In this document: piece after piece, positions 8,018-14,905 of the stretch
Numbering within the stretch: the stretch's first letter is position 1
Layout of the letters: each line of letters opens with the position of its first letter
Source: Fen-999 sp035505955
GTDB taxonomy: Bacteria > Pseudomonadota > Gammaproteobacteria > Burkholderiales > Rhodocyclaceae
Direction of reading: 5' to 3'
Assembly: GCA_035505955.1 (NCBI GenBank)
Contig: DATJQH010000102.1
Location: 1 to 25,173, forward strand
Length of the DNA stretch: 25,173 bases
Program-made: the position numbers and the translations under genes
The notes under the pieces: model-generated
Told to the model about the DNA's origin: nothing
The model's database searches: none
What the model saw: only the letters and a program-made list of their open reading frames with translations

Positions 8018-8054
8018 AGGTAGAATTTCCGAATACTTTCAATGGATTCTACCT
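8018..8054. repeat. 9-bp inverted repeat in the radC/coaBC divergent gap
   Basis: AGGTAGAAT (8018-8026) and ATTCTACCT (8046-8054) are perfect inverted copies separated by 19 bases. The element fills most of the gap between the two starts, and an unused in-frame ATG (8042) lies in its loop. It could be an operator acting on both genes, or an RNA hairpin in the coaBC leader. Confidence 0.6.
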
Positions 8055-8059
8055 GTCAT

Positions 8060-9253
8060 ATGGCGGAACTCTCGGGCAAGCGCATCGTCCTCGGCGTCAC
8101 CGGCGGCATCGCGGCCTACAAGGCGGCGGAACTGACGCGCCTCTTGGTCAAGGCGGGCGCGACCGTGGATGTCGTCATGACCGAGGCAGCGACGCATTTC
8201 GTCAGCACCGTCACGTTCCAGGCGCTGTCGGGCCGGCCGGTGTGGACGGACCTGTGGTCGGACGAGAACCGTTCGATGGCACACATCGATTTGACGCGCG
8301 GCGCGACCGCGGTGCTGGTGGCGCCGGCCACGGCAGATTTCCTGGCGCGGCTCGCGCACGGCATGGCCAACGATCTGCTCGCCACGCTGTGCCATGCGCG
8401 CGACTGTCCATTGCTGGTGGCGCCGGCGATGAACCGGCAGATGTGGGAACAGCCGGCCACGCAACGCAACGTCGCGCAATTGCGTGCCGACGGCGTGACC
8501 ATACTCGGTCCGTCCGCGGGCGAGCAGGCCTGCGGCGAAGTGGGCGAAGGCCGCATGCTGGAAGCGCAGGAAGTGTTCGACGAGCTGCTCGCCTCCCTGC
8601 AGCCGAAGCCGCTCGCCGGCAGGAAGGTTCTGCTGACGGCCGGGCCGACCTACGAGGCGCTCGATCCCGTGCGCGGCCTGACCAACACGAGTTCCGGCAA
8701 GATGGGCTTCGCGCTGGCGCGCGCCTGTACGGAAGCCGGTGCCGAAGTCACGGTCGTAGCTGGACCGGTCTGCGAAAGTCAGCCCTCGTGGTACGCCAAG
8801 CGCGTGGACGTCACCAGCGCGCTGGAAATGCGCGACGCCGTACTGGCTGCGCTGCCGGGCCAGGACGTGTTCATCGCCGTTGCCGCCGTGGCCGACTACC
8901 GTCCGGCGAAACCTGCCGAGCAAAAGATCAAGAAGGGCGCGCCGACGCTGAACCTGGAACTCGTCGCCAATCCGGACATCCTCGCCGAAGTCGCGGCGCG
9001 ACCCGATGCGCCTTTCTGCGTCGGCTTCGCGGCCGAAAGCCAAGAACTCGCCGAGTACGCGGAAGGCAAGCGCCGCGCGAAGAAGTTGCCGCTCGTGGTC
9101 GGCAACCTCGTTCAGGACGGCCTGGGCGGCGACACGAATCAGGTCACGCTGTTCGACGCCGCCGGCGCGCATCCGCTGCCGGCCGGCGGCAAGCTCGCCG
9201 TCGCGCGCGGCATCGTTTCCCACATTGCGAGGTTGATGAAGTGCCCCAGGTAG
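8060..9253 (+). CDS. coaBC: Bifunctional phosphopantothenoylcysteine decarboxylase / phosphopantothenate-cysteine ligase
   Basis: This is Dfp, which makes two steps of coenzyme A synthesis: CoaB ligates cysteine to 4'-phosphopantothenate (CTP-dependent) and CoaC decarboxylates the product (FMN-dependent). The ATG at 8060 gives 397 residues, and key residues then carry the E. coli numbers: H75, N125 (PAMNRQMW) and C158 (ACGEVGEGRM). An in-frame ATG at 8042 is less likely. The CoaB half begins near residue 186 with LAGRKVLLTAGPTYEALDPVR and has NPDILAEV and KKLPLVVGN. No Shine-Dalgarno is visible before 8060, and an inverted repeat lies in the leader. A copy of the dispersed repeat lies at 8772-8797, in a different reading frame from the other copies. 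Confidence 0.96.
   Translation: MAELSGKRIVLGVTGGIAAYKAAELTRLLVKAGATVDVVMTEAATHFVSTVTFQALSGRPVWTDLWSDENRSMAHIDLTRGATAVLVAPATADFLARLAHGMANDLLATLCHARDCPLLVAPAMNRQMWEQPATQRNVAQLRADGVTILGPSAGEQACGEVGEGRMLEAQEVFDELLASLQPKPLAGRKVLLTAGPTYEALDPVRGLTNTSSGKMGFALARACTEAGAEVTVVAGPVCESQPSWYAKRVDVTSALEMRDAVLAALPGQDVFIAVAAVADYRPAKPAEQKIKKGAPTLNLELVANPDILAEVAARPDAPFCVGFAAESQELAEYAEGKRRAKKLPLVVGNLVQDGLGGDTNQVTLFDAAGAHPLPAGGKLAVARGIVSHIARLMKCPR
8772..8797 (+). repeat. Dispersed bipartite repeat, copy in coaBC
   Basis: GCGAAAGTCAGCCC, four bases (TCGT), GGTACGCC. It is read in a different frame here (CESQPSWYA), so the conservation is at the DNA level. Confidence 0.8.
9229..9232 (+). promoter_or_regulatory. Shine-Dalgarno deciding the dut GTG start
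   Basis: GAGG lies 8 bases before the GTG at 9241, inside the coaBC coding end. No ATG in the dut frame matches the family start, so this site supports the GTG. Confidence 0.6.
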
Positions 9254-9687
9254 ACGTCAAGATTCTCGACCAGCGACTCAAGGATTCGCCACCGCATTAC
9301 GCCACGCCGGGTTCTGCCGGCCTCGACCTGCGCGCCTGCATCGAGGCGCCGATCAAGATCCATCCGGGCGAAACGCATCTCGTGCCGACCGGCATGGCCA
9401 TCCACCTGGCCGATCCGGGGCTGGCGGCGATGATCCTGCCACGCTCGGGGCTCGGCCACAAGCACGGCATCGTGCTCGGCAATCTCGTTGGGCTGATCGA
9501 TTCCGATTACCAGGGCGAGATCTTCGTCTCGACCTGGAACCGCGGCAAGGAAACCTTCACGCTCAACCCGCTCGACCGGCTGGCGCAACTGGTCGTGGTG
9601 CCGGTGCTGCAGGTTGCGTTCAACGTTGTCGACGAGTTTGACGCCAGCCACCGTGGCGCGGGAGGCTTTGGCAGCACCGGGCAGTAA
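9241..9687 (+). CDS. dut: Deoxyuridine 5'-triphosphate nucleotidohydrolase
   Basis: dUTPase hydrolyses dUTP to dUMP, keeping uracil out of DNA and feeding dTMP synthesis. The protein has 148 residues with a GTG start, and its first 13 bases overlap the end of coaBC. Conserved motifs are GSAGLDLRA (motif 1), PRSGLGHKHGI (motif 2), GLIDSDYQGEI with the catalytic Asp (motif 3), RLAQLVVVPV (motif 4) and the C-terminal glycine-rich RGAGGFGSTG (motif 5). coaBC (dfp)-dut is a classical proteobacterial pair. Confidence 0.97.
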   Translation: MPQVDVKILDQRLKDSPPHYATPGSAGLDLRACIEAPIKIHPGETHLVPTGMAIHLADPGLAAMILPRSGLGHKHGIVLGNLVGLIDSDYQGEIFVSTWNRGKETFTLNPLDRLAQLVVVPVLQVAFNVVDEFDASHRGAGGFGSTGQ

Positions 9688-9713
9688 AGGGCAGCAGCGG
9701 CGCTACTGCCCTT
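9687..9713. terminator. Shared hairpin between the convergent dut and Rieske genes
   Basis: AAGGGCAG (9687-9694) pairs with CTGCCCTT (9706-9713). An inner AGC/GCT stem continues the helix across one C/A mismatch, with a GGC loop. It lies between two stop codons facing each other. There is no T-run of note on either strand, so efficiency is uncertain. Confidence 0.6.
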
Positions 9714-9716
9714 GCT

Positions 9717-10433
9717 TCAGCACTGGTCGATGCCGCCGGTGAATTTCGACATCAGTACGGCCGGCGCGGTGTCGGCGACTTCCGTCTTGGCGCCGCCAGG
9801 GCCGTACTCCGCCAACAGCACGCGCTTGTACGAGCGGAAAAACTCGTCGTAGAGCAAGCCGCCGGCGACGCCGGTAGCGTAGATCTCGTCGGTCGCCGGA
9901 TCGTGCTCGATCACGGTTGCCAGGAGCGGCTGCGTCGCTTCCTTCGTGGTCACCACCATCTTGCCGCCCTGCGAGGGATCGTAGACGCGCTCGTGTTCGC
10001 AGCAGACGATCATGCCGGCGCCGCCGGCCAGCGCGCTCCTGGTCTTGCCCGTGTAGTGGATCGGCGAATGTTCCTTGGACGGGTACGACAACTGGTGCGC
10101 GCAGATGGCGCTGTAGGAAACCAGCGCGCCCTTCGGGCCGATGCCACCGGGCCACTTGTAGTCGCCGTCGTCGGCTTGCATGGTCATGGCCTCGGCCGGC
10201 TTCGCGGCCAGGTTGATCAGGAAGCACGGCGTCGAGCGATAGGGGTAGTGAAAGATGTACGCCTCTTCCTTGGTCAGCTGCGCGGCCTTGAGCGGGTTGC
10301 CCTGCTCGTCGACCAGCTTGACCCGGTTGAACGACTTGACCTCCGCCGCGCAGATGGTTTCGAGATAGGTCGCCTGCAGCCCGGCGAGCGCGGCAGTGCC
10401 GCCGCAGATCTTGATGAAGCCCCTTCTATCCAT
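9717..10433 (-). CDS. Tat-exported Rieske [2Fe-2S] protein
   Basis: This is a 238-residue protein. The twin-arginine signal DRRGFIKICGGTAALAG at residues 2-18 indicates export in folded form, and the segment may stay as an N-terminal membrane anchor. The cluster motif is C111-A-H113 and C144-C-E-H147, the Rieske pattern CxH...CxxH. The extra cysteines that form the disulfide in cytochrome bc1 Rieske proteins (CTHLGC and CPCH) are not in their usual places: box 1 reads CAHQLS and box 2 reads CCEH. The spacing between boxes is longer than in bc1 proteins. No cytochrome b gene is adjacent, so it is probably an accessory electron carrier of the sulfide dehydrogenase cluster. It has a good Shine-Dalgarno (GGAGG), but a strong terminator lies directly upstream. 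Confidence 0.85.
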   Translation of the reverse strand: MDRRGFIKICGGTAALAGLQATYLETICAAEVKSFNRVKLVDEQGNPLKAAQLTKEEAYIFHYPYRSTPCFLINLAAKPAEAMTMQADDGDYKWPGGIGPKGALVSYSAICAHQLSYPSKEHSPIHYTGKTRSALAGGAGMIVCCEHERVYDPSQGGKMVVTTKEATQPLLATVIEHDPATDEIYATGVAGGLLYDEFFRSYKRVLLAEYGPGGAKTEVADTAPAVLMSKFTGGIDQC

Positions 10434-10454
10434 TGTGCCTCCGGAATTCGTGCC

Positions 10455-10478
10455 AAAAAAGGGGGGCCGCAGCCCCCC
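10455..10478 (-). terminator. Strong intrinsic terminator upstream of the Rieske gene
   Basis: On the minus strand GGGGGGC pairs with GCCCCCC across a TGCG loop, a C(UNCG)G-type stable tetraloop, and is followed by six T. It lies 22 bases after the second FccB stop and 21 bases before the Rieske ATG. It should cut most transcription before the Rieske gene unless read-through or antitermination occurs. Confidence 0.88.
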
Positions 10479-10500
10479 TCCGTGCTTGCTTGAGACGGGC

Positions 10501-11844
10501 TCAGGCGAACAGGTCGCGGTACATGCCCTTGTTCCACTCCATCAGGCGGTTGCCCTTGGCGGTATCGCGCTTCTCGTCCATCGTCGTATCGGGCGAAAAG
10601 CCGAACTGCTTCTTGGCGGAGTCATAGACATAGCGCGCGGAAACCGAGATCGCCTCGTTCGGATCTGCATTGACCATCGAGTAGCAGATCGTCTCGGGGC
10701 TGGTCCAGTCGACGTCCTTGCCCTGAGCGCGCGCTGCCAGCAGGCGGGCCACGTACTTGCCTTCGGTGTTGGCGGTGTTGGCGCTCTTCGAGAAGCCCAT
10801 CGGCCGCGAATCGCCGGTGACATAGACGCGGTCGTCGCCGATGAAGTTGTACTTGTGGTCGTCGATCAGCGCTTCCTTCTGCGGTGTCTTCGGATCCATC
10901 AGGCCCAGCATCTCGATCAGCACGGAGCCGCGGACGCCCGGATAGATGGTGCCGTCGTCGAACTTGTAGCTGTCGAACTCGCCTTTGATGGTCTTGCTGG
11001 CGACGTCGATGCCTTCGATCTTGGTGTTCGGCTTGTAGTCGATGACGTCCTTGTACAACTCGCCGAAGGCGGACAGGAAGCCCTGCGCCTTCACGAGCGG
11101 CGCGGCGTTCGGATCGAGCACCAGCACCTTGCCCTTGACCTTGTTCTTCTTGAACGCGTTGGCGACCATGCACGCGCGCTCGAACGGACCGGGCAGGCAG
11201 CGGTAGTTGCCGCTCGGCACCGTGATCACGAACGTGCCGCCCTCGAAGTTGCGCACCTTGTCCAGGATCGAGATGTGCTCGGTCGGGCTGATGAAGCCGC
11301 CCGGGTAGTTCTGCCGGAGCATGTACTCGGCTTCCGGATCCTTGACGCCGACACGGGTGTAGTCGTAGCTGATGCCCGGGGCGACGACCAGGAAGTCGTA
11401 GTCGATCTCGCCTTCGCTGGTGTGGAGCACCTTCGCTGCGCGGTCGAGGCCGGTGCAGGTGGCGTTGAAGAACGTGTACTTGTTGGCCACCGCCGCATCC
11501 AGGAAGCTGTGGCCGGCGATGAACTCCAGGTTGATCACACCGGCGTACAGCAGGTTGCTGGCGAAGCAGGACGAGTACATGTCGCGCTTCTCGACCAGGA
11601 CCACATCGAACTTCGGGTAGTTCTTCTTGGCGTACTTGGCGATCGTGAGACCGGAAGTGCCGCCGCCGACGACAACCAGCCGGGGCCCCTTGGCCTTTGG
11701 CAGGTTGGCCTTGCCCTTGGTGCCGACCATGGCCGCCTGCACCGGGCCGCTCAACGCGACGCCGCCGGCTGCGGTTGCTGCCGCTACTGCCCCGCTCAGC
11801 TTGATGAAATCGCGGCGGGAAATGTCGTTTGTGTTACGGGTCAT
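10501..11844 (-). CDS. Diverged FccB-like flavoprotein (second paralogue)
   Basis: This is a 447-residue FAD-dependent pyridine nucleotide-disulfide fold protein of the flavocytochrome c sulfide dehydrogenase type. A Tat signal (SRRDFIKLSG, residues 9-18) ends near an AQA-like site at 36-38. The FAD-binding motif is VVVGGGTSG at 57-65 and the second FAD motif is VYVTGDS near 340-346. C93 (SSCFASN) aligns with the FAD-linking Cys42 of Allochromatium FccB. C216 (YRCLPGPFER) and C387 (TICYS) align with its redox pair Cys161/Cys337. It lacks the PPQRAG and WCPV...TFES segments of canonical FccB. A good Shine-Dalgarno (GGAGGA) lies 7 bases before the ATG. The substrate may be sulfide or a related sulfur compound; the divergence leaves this open. 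Confidence 0.85.
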   Translation of the reverse strand: MTRNTNDISRRDFIKLSGAVAAATAAGGVALSGPVQAAMVGTKGKANLPKAKGPRLVVVGGGTSGLTIAKYAKKNYPKFDVVLVEKRDMYSSCFASNLLYAGVINLEFIAGHSFLDAAVANKYTFFNATCTGLDRAAKVLHTSEGEIDYDFLVVAPGISYDYTRVGVKDPEAEYMLRQNYPGGFISPTEHISILDKVRNFEGGTFVITVPSGNYRCLPGPFERACMVANAFKKNKVKGKVLVLDPNAAPLVKAQGFLSAFGELYKDVIDYKPNTKIEGIDVASKTIKGEFDSYKFDDGTIYPGVRGSVLIEMLGLMDPKTPQKEALIDDHKYNFIGDDRVYVTGDSRPMGFSKSANTANTEGKYVARLLAARAQGKDVDWTSPETICYSMVNADPNEAISVSARYVYDSAKKQFGFSPDTTMDEKRDTAKGNRLMEWNKGMYRDLFA

Positions 11845-11881
11845 CTTGTCTTCCTCCGTTATTTGAAACTACGAGATGCCG

Positions 11882-11919
11882 GAACTGCTTCTTGGCACTG
11901 TCCTGCAGGAACCTCCTTT
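11882..11919 (-). other. Orphan ribosome-binding site and FccB-like codon remnant
   Basis: In the gap between the two fccB genes the minus strand carries AAAGGAGG (11919-11912), an ideal Shine-Dalgarno with no start codon at the right distance. About 10 bases on is a stretch coding for DSAKKQF, whose last 15 bases (GCCAAGAAGCAGTTC) equal those coding DSAKKQF near the end of the second fccB gene (10617-10603). After one extra base both continue as G-[IF]-S, here followed by a stop. It may be a duplication scar. Confidence 0.4.
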
Positions 11920-11990
11920 GGATAAAGCGATGATGCGAACGACCACGCCGCGCTGGCCCCCGGCTCTCGCGACGCGGTCGGGCGGAACGA

Positions 11991-13292
11991 TCAGGTCGAC
12001 ATTTCGGTCAGGATGTTGCGCAGCCAGCTTTCGCCGTAGATGTGTTCCAGTTCGGTCATCGAGAAGTCGGTCGGCGAGATGCCGCCCGAGTTCGGTACGG
12101 CGATGATCTTGCCTTCCGTGACTGTGTAAACTGCGGCGATGCTCACGGACTGGTGGTCGGTGATTCCGCTGTAGCAGACGTTGATGCCGGACAGTTCGAC
12201 CGGCTCCTTGCCGTTCATCATCGCCACCACATTGGTTGCGCACACCTTGGCCTGCGAATTGGCCGAATAGCCCGACTTTGGCATCGCGCCGGCAACGCAG
12301 GCGTCGCCGACGACGTGGATGAACTTCTGCCTGGTCGACTCGAACGTGACCGGATTGACCGGGCACCACTTCTTGTCCTCGCCCACCAGGTCGGCCTTGA
12401 CCGCAATGGCGCCGGCGCGCTGGGGCGGAATGAAGTTCACGACATCGCCCTTGTGCTCTTCGATGCCTTCGACGACCAGCGTCTTCTTGCCTGCGTCCAC
12501 GCCCGTGACCTTCTTGCCCGGCACGTACTCGACGATGCCCTTGTAATACTCGTTCCAGGCCTTGGTAAACAGCGGCTTCTTGGACACGACGTCGGGGTTC
12601 GCGTCGAGCAGCACAAGCTTCGACTTCGGCTTGTGCGTCTTGAGGTACTGGGCGATCAGGCAGGAGCGTTCGTAGGGTCCGGGCGGGCAGCGGTAGGGCG
12701 TCAGCGGCATGCTGATGATCACCTTGCCGCCGTCGGGCATGGCCTGCAACTGGTTGCGCAACAAGGTCGACTGTTCGCCGGCCTTCCAGGCATGCGGAAT
12801 CACGTTGGCCGTGTCCGCACCGTAGCCTTCGACTTCCTCGGTACGGAAATCGATGCCGGGCGAGACGATCAGGTGGTCGTATTTCAGCGTGCCGGCCGAC
12901 GTCACGACGGTCTTGCCGGTGGGGTCGATGGCCGTGACTTCCGCGTAGACCATCTTGATGCCGTGGTTCGCCGCCAGCTTGTCATAGCTGATGGTGAGCG
13001 CCGTCATGTCGGGCATCAGCCCGGCGATGTAGAAGTTGCTGAAGGGGCAGGAGACGTGCGTCTTGTTGCGCTCGATGAGGACCACCTCGATCGTGGGGTC
13101 GAGCATGCGCACATACTTGGCGGCAATGGTGCCGCCGAAGCCACCGCCGACGACGACCACGCGGCGGCCGCTCTTGGCCATGATCTCGCCTGCGCTGCCC
13201 GACGAGACCGCCGGCACGCCCGCGCAGCCGGCCAGGGCGACACCCGACGCGCCGCCGAGGATCCTGATGAAACTTCTGCGATCGAGCGTCAT
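11991..13292 (-). CDS. fccB: Sulfide dehydrogenase (flavocytochrome c) flavoprotein subunit, Tat lipoprotein
   Basis: FccB oxidises sulfide in the periplasm with FAD and a redox disulfide and passes electrons to the FccA hemes. The protein has 433 residues. The first FAD motif is VVVVGGGFGG (45-54). C82 in SCPFSN aligns with the covalent FAD cysteine, and C202 (YRCPPGPYER) and C373 (NVCYS) with the redox disulfide pair of Allochromatium FccB. PPQRAG, WCPVNPVTFES and MPKSGYSANSQ are also close to that enzyme. The N-terminus reads LDRRSFIRILGGASGVALAGC23, a Tat motif followed by a lipobox L-A-G-C, so it is probably a lipid-anchored form. The start overlaps the fccA stop (ATGA). The family call is firm. 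Confidence 0.93.
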   Translation of the reverse strand: MTLDRRSFIRILGGASGVALAGCAGVPAVSSGSAGEIMAKSGRRVVVVGGGFGGTIAAKYVRMLDPTIEVVLIERNKTHVSCPFSNFYIAGLMPDMTALTISYDKLAANHGIKMVYAEVTAIDPTGKTVVTSAGTLKYDHLIVSPGIDFRTEEVEGYGADTANVIPHAWKAGEQSTLLRNQLQAMPDGGKVIISMPLTPYRCPPGPYERSCLIAQYLKTHKPKSKLVLLDANPDVVSKKPLFTKAWNEYYKGIVEYVPGKKVTGVDAGKKTLVVEGIEEHKGDVVNFIPPQRAGAIAVKADLVGEDKKWCPVNPVTFESTRQKFIHVVGDACVAGAMPKSGYSANSQAKVCATNVVAMMNGKEPVELSGINVCYSGITDHQSVSIAAVYTVTEGKIIAVPNSGGISPTDFSMTELEHIYGESWLRNILTEMST

Positions 13293-13882
13293 TTGCCTTC
13301 CCCTTGTTTTTCGCTGGCGTAGAAATGGGCGATGGCATCCATGTCGTCAAGCGACAAGGGCTTCACCTTCTCGGCCATCTTTTCCGACATCTTGCGTTTG
13401 CCGGACTTGTATTCGTCCATCTGGATCTGCAGGTACTTCAGCCATTGCCCGGCCATGATCGGGGCGTCGTCCTTGAAGTCCTGACCGTCATCGACGTGGC
13501 AGCGGGCGCAGTGCTTCTCCTGCAGCAGCGCGCCCTTGTCGGCCTTCTTGGCGTCGACGACCTGATCGTACGAATGGGGCTTCTGGGCCGCGAAGAAATC
13601 GGCCATCGCCGTGATTTCCTCATCGCTGTAGCCCTTGGCCAGACGTCCCATGACGGTAGCCGGGCGCGTGCCGGCCTTGAACTCCTTCATGGATTCGACG
13701 AATGCCTTCTTCGACTGGCCGGCGAGATTAGGTGTGGCAAGGCCGGCGCTGGCACCGTTGGTGCCGTGGCATCCGCCGCAAGGGTTGGCGAGCATCGCCG
13801 GAGTCGGCGGCGCGGCGTGTGTTACCGGCGCAACCGCGAGCGCTCCGGCGGCCAGCACCCATGGCATGAAATTGGTTGTCAT
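13289..13882 (-). CDS. fccA: Diheme cytochrome c subunit FccA-like (cytochrome c4 type)
   Basis: This is a 197-residue periplasmic protein with a signal peptide ending near THA-A (about residue 23). Heme-binding CGGCH is at 35-39 and CARCH at 125-129. Each half is a small class I cytochrome domain, as in FccA and cytochrome c4. M78 and one of M165/M169 are candidate distal ligands. It overlaps fccB by 4 bases, so the two are translationally coupled and very likely form the flavocytochrome c complex. The Shine-Dalgarno GGAAGGAGG lies shortly upstream. Cytochrome c4 alone is the alternative name, but the overlap with fccB makes FccA more likely. Confidence 0.88.
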   Translation of the reverse strand: MTTNFMPWVLAAGALAVAPVTHAAPPTPAMLANPCGGCHGTNGASAGLATPNLAGQSKKAFVESMKEFKAGTRPATVMGRLAKGYSDEEITAMADFFAAQKPHSYDQVVDAKKADKGALLQEKHCARCHVDDGQDFKDDAPIMAGQWLKYLQIQMDEYKSGKRKMSEKMAEKVKPLSLDDMDAIAHFYASEKQGEGK

Positions 13883-13923
13883 TGTTGCCTCCTTCCTGGG
13901 GAAAAGAACCTTGCGGCAGTTGC

Positions 13924-14832
13924 CTACTGCTTTTGCACGTCGATATAGTTCTTCACCTCGGGTGCTGGCTTGTCGAGGCCGAACTGGTAGCCGAGCGACA
14001 CGTAGTGGTAGCGCGCCTCGGCGTGATCCTCGTGCACGGCAAAGCCGAAGTTGTATACCTTTCCCGCCGCAATGGTGTGGTCGCCCTTGCCCTTGCCGGC
14101 CAGTTCACGCTCGAAGGTGACGACCCACTTGCCGCCTTCCTTCTTGCCGTCGGCCTTGATGAGGCTCTTGCCGCCATCCATGTGGCGCTCGGTGTCGACG
14201 TAGCCGTCGACCGGCTTTTCGCCCTTCCCGCTCCTCCACTGCATGAGGTCCATGAACTTGCCCGAGCCGAGGTCGGCACCCTTGATGTACTTGGTCTTCT
14301 TCTCGTCCTTGGCGTTCTTCATCGTGCGCAGGTCGACGTGGCAGGTCGCCCAGCAGCCGTTGATTTCGGTGCCTTCGACCGTGCCGCCGCCGTCGAACAT
14401 CATCGTCACCTTGACTTCGTTCTTGGCGTCCATCTTCTTGCCGCCGGCCGCCTTCGGGCTTTCCCATTCGTAGCGGAAGTAGATCTTGCTGTCGTCATGG
14501 GTGATTTGCACGGTGGCGGGAATGAAGCCTGCCTTGCCGGCGATCGGTGCAGGTTCCAGCACCGACTTGGAACTACCGACCGGCTTGCCGGCAACGATCT
14601 TGTCGCCGATTTCGTTGGCGTCGCCCTCGTGGCACTTGGCGCAGAAGCGCTTCTTGTTGACGATGTCGGGCACCGCCGAATGGTCGGTCACGTTCATGAC
14701 CCATTCCAGGCCGGCCTGGCCCGGGTAGAACAGCGTGACCTTGCGCGCCGGCACCTTGCTCCAGTCGGGTGCGGCTGAAGCAAAGCCTGCCGACAAGAGA
14801 CCGAGGACCGCAACCGCTACCTTCTTCTGCAT
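13924..14832 (-). CDS. Periplasmic c-type cytochrome with EB_dh-type heme domain
   Basis: This is a 302-residue protein from the ATG at 14832, chosen because GGAGGAG lies 6 bases upstream and the product then starts with a clean signal peptide (MQKKVAVAVLGLLSAGFASA, cut after 20). A heme c motif CAKCH lies at 64-68. A second motif, CWATCH at 160-165, has three residues between the cysteines (CX3CH). The beta-rich remainder (ATVQITHDDSKIYFRYEWE, VTMMFDGGG, NFGFAVHEDHAEARYHYVS) resembles the cytochrome c-552/DMSO reductase-like heme domain family (EB_dh), which includes the heme subunit of ethylbenzene dehydrogenase. Such proteins carry electrons to or from periplasmic oxidoreductases. It lies between the NapC and fccA genes. 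The domain call is by pattern recognition, not a search. Confidence 0.78.
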   Translation of the reverse strand: MQKKVAVAVLGLLSAGFASAAPDWSKVPARKVTLFYPGQAGLEWVMNVTDHSAVPDIVNKKRFCAKCHEGDANEIGDKIVAGKPVGSSKSVLEPAPIAGKAGFIPATVQITHDDSKIYFRYEWESPKAAGGKKMDAKNEVKVTMMFDGGGTVEGTEINGCWATCHVDLRTMKNAKDEKKTKYIKGADLGSGKFMDLMQWRSGKGEKPVDGYVDTERHMDGGKSLIKADGKKEGGKWVVTFERELAGKGKGDHTIAAGKVYNFGFAVHEDHAEARYHYVSLGYQFGLDKPAPEVKNYIDVQKQ

Positions 14833-14905
14833 TACTTGCTCCTCCAGCAATCGCCGGTGACGGCGGAATTTAGAAAGCTGCAATACGAGAAACGCGGCGG
14901 GTCGT

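Noticed and set aside
8042..8059. Earlier in-frame ATG for coaBC
   Set aside because: The 8060 start puts the catalytic residues at 75, 125 and 158, exactly as in E. coli, and the six extra codons do not match the family.
10455..10467. Possible sequencing error in the A6-G6 run
   Set aside because: The run is non-coding and fits a complete terminator with matching arms, so it is taken as real.
11869..12369. 166-codon minus-strand frame overlapping the end of fccB and the gap
   Set aside because: Most of it is fccB read in the wrong frame; only its last residues (GIS) relate to the possible remnant noted above.
13916..13930. GCAGT...ACTGC inverted repeat between fccA and the EB_dh cytochrome
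   Set aside because: Five-base arms with no T-run, within a likely operon; probably chance.
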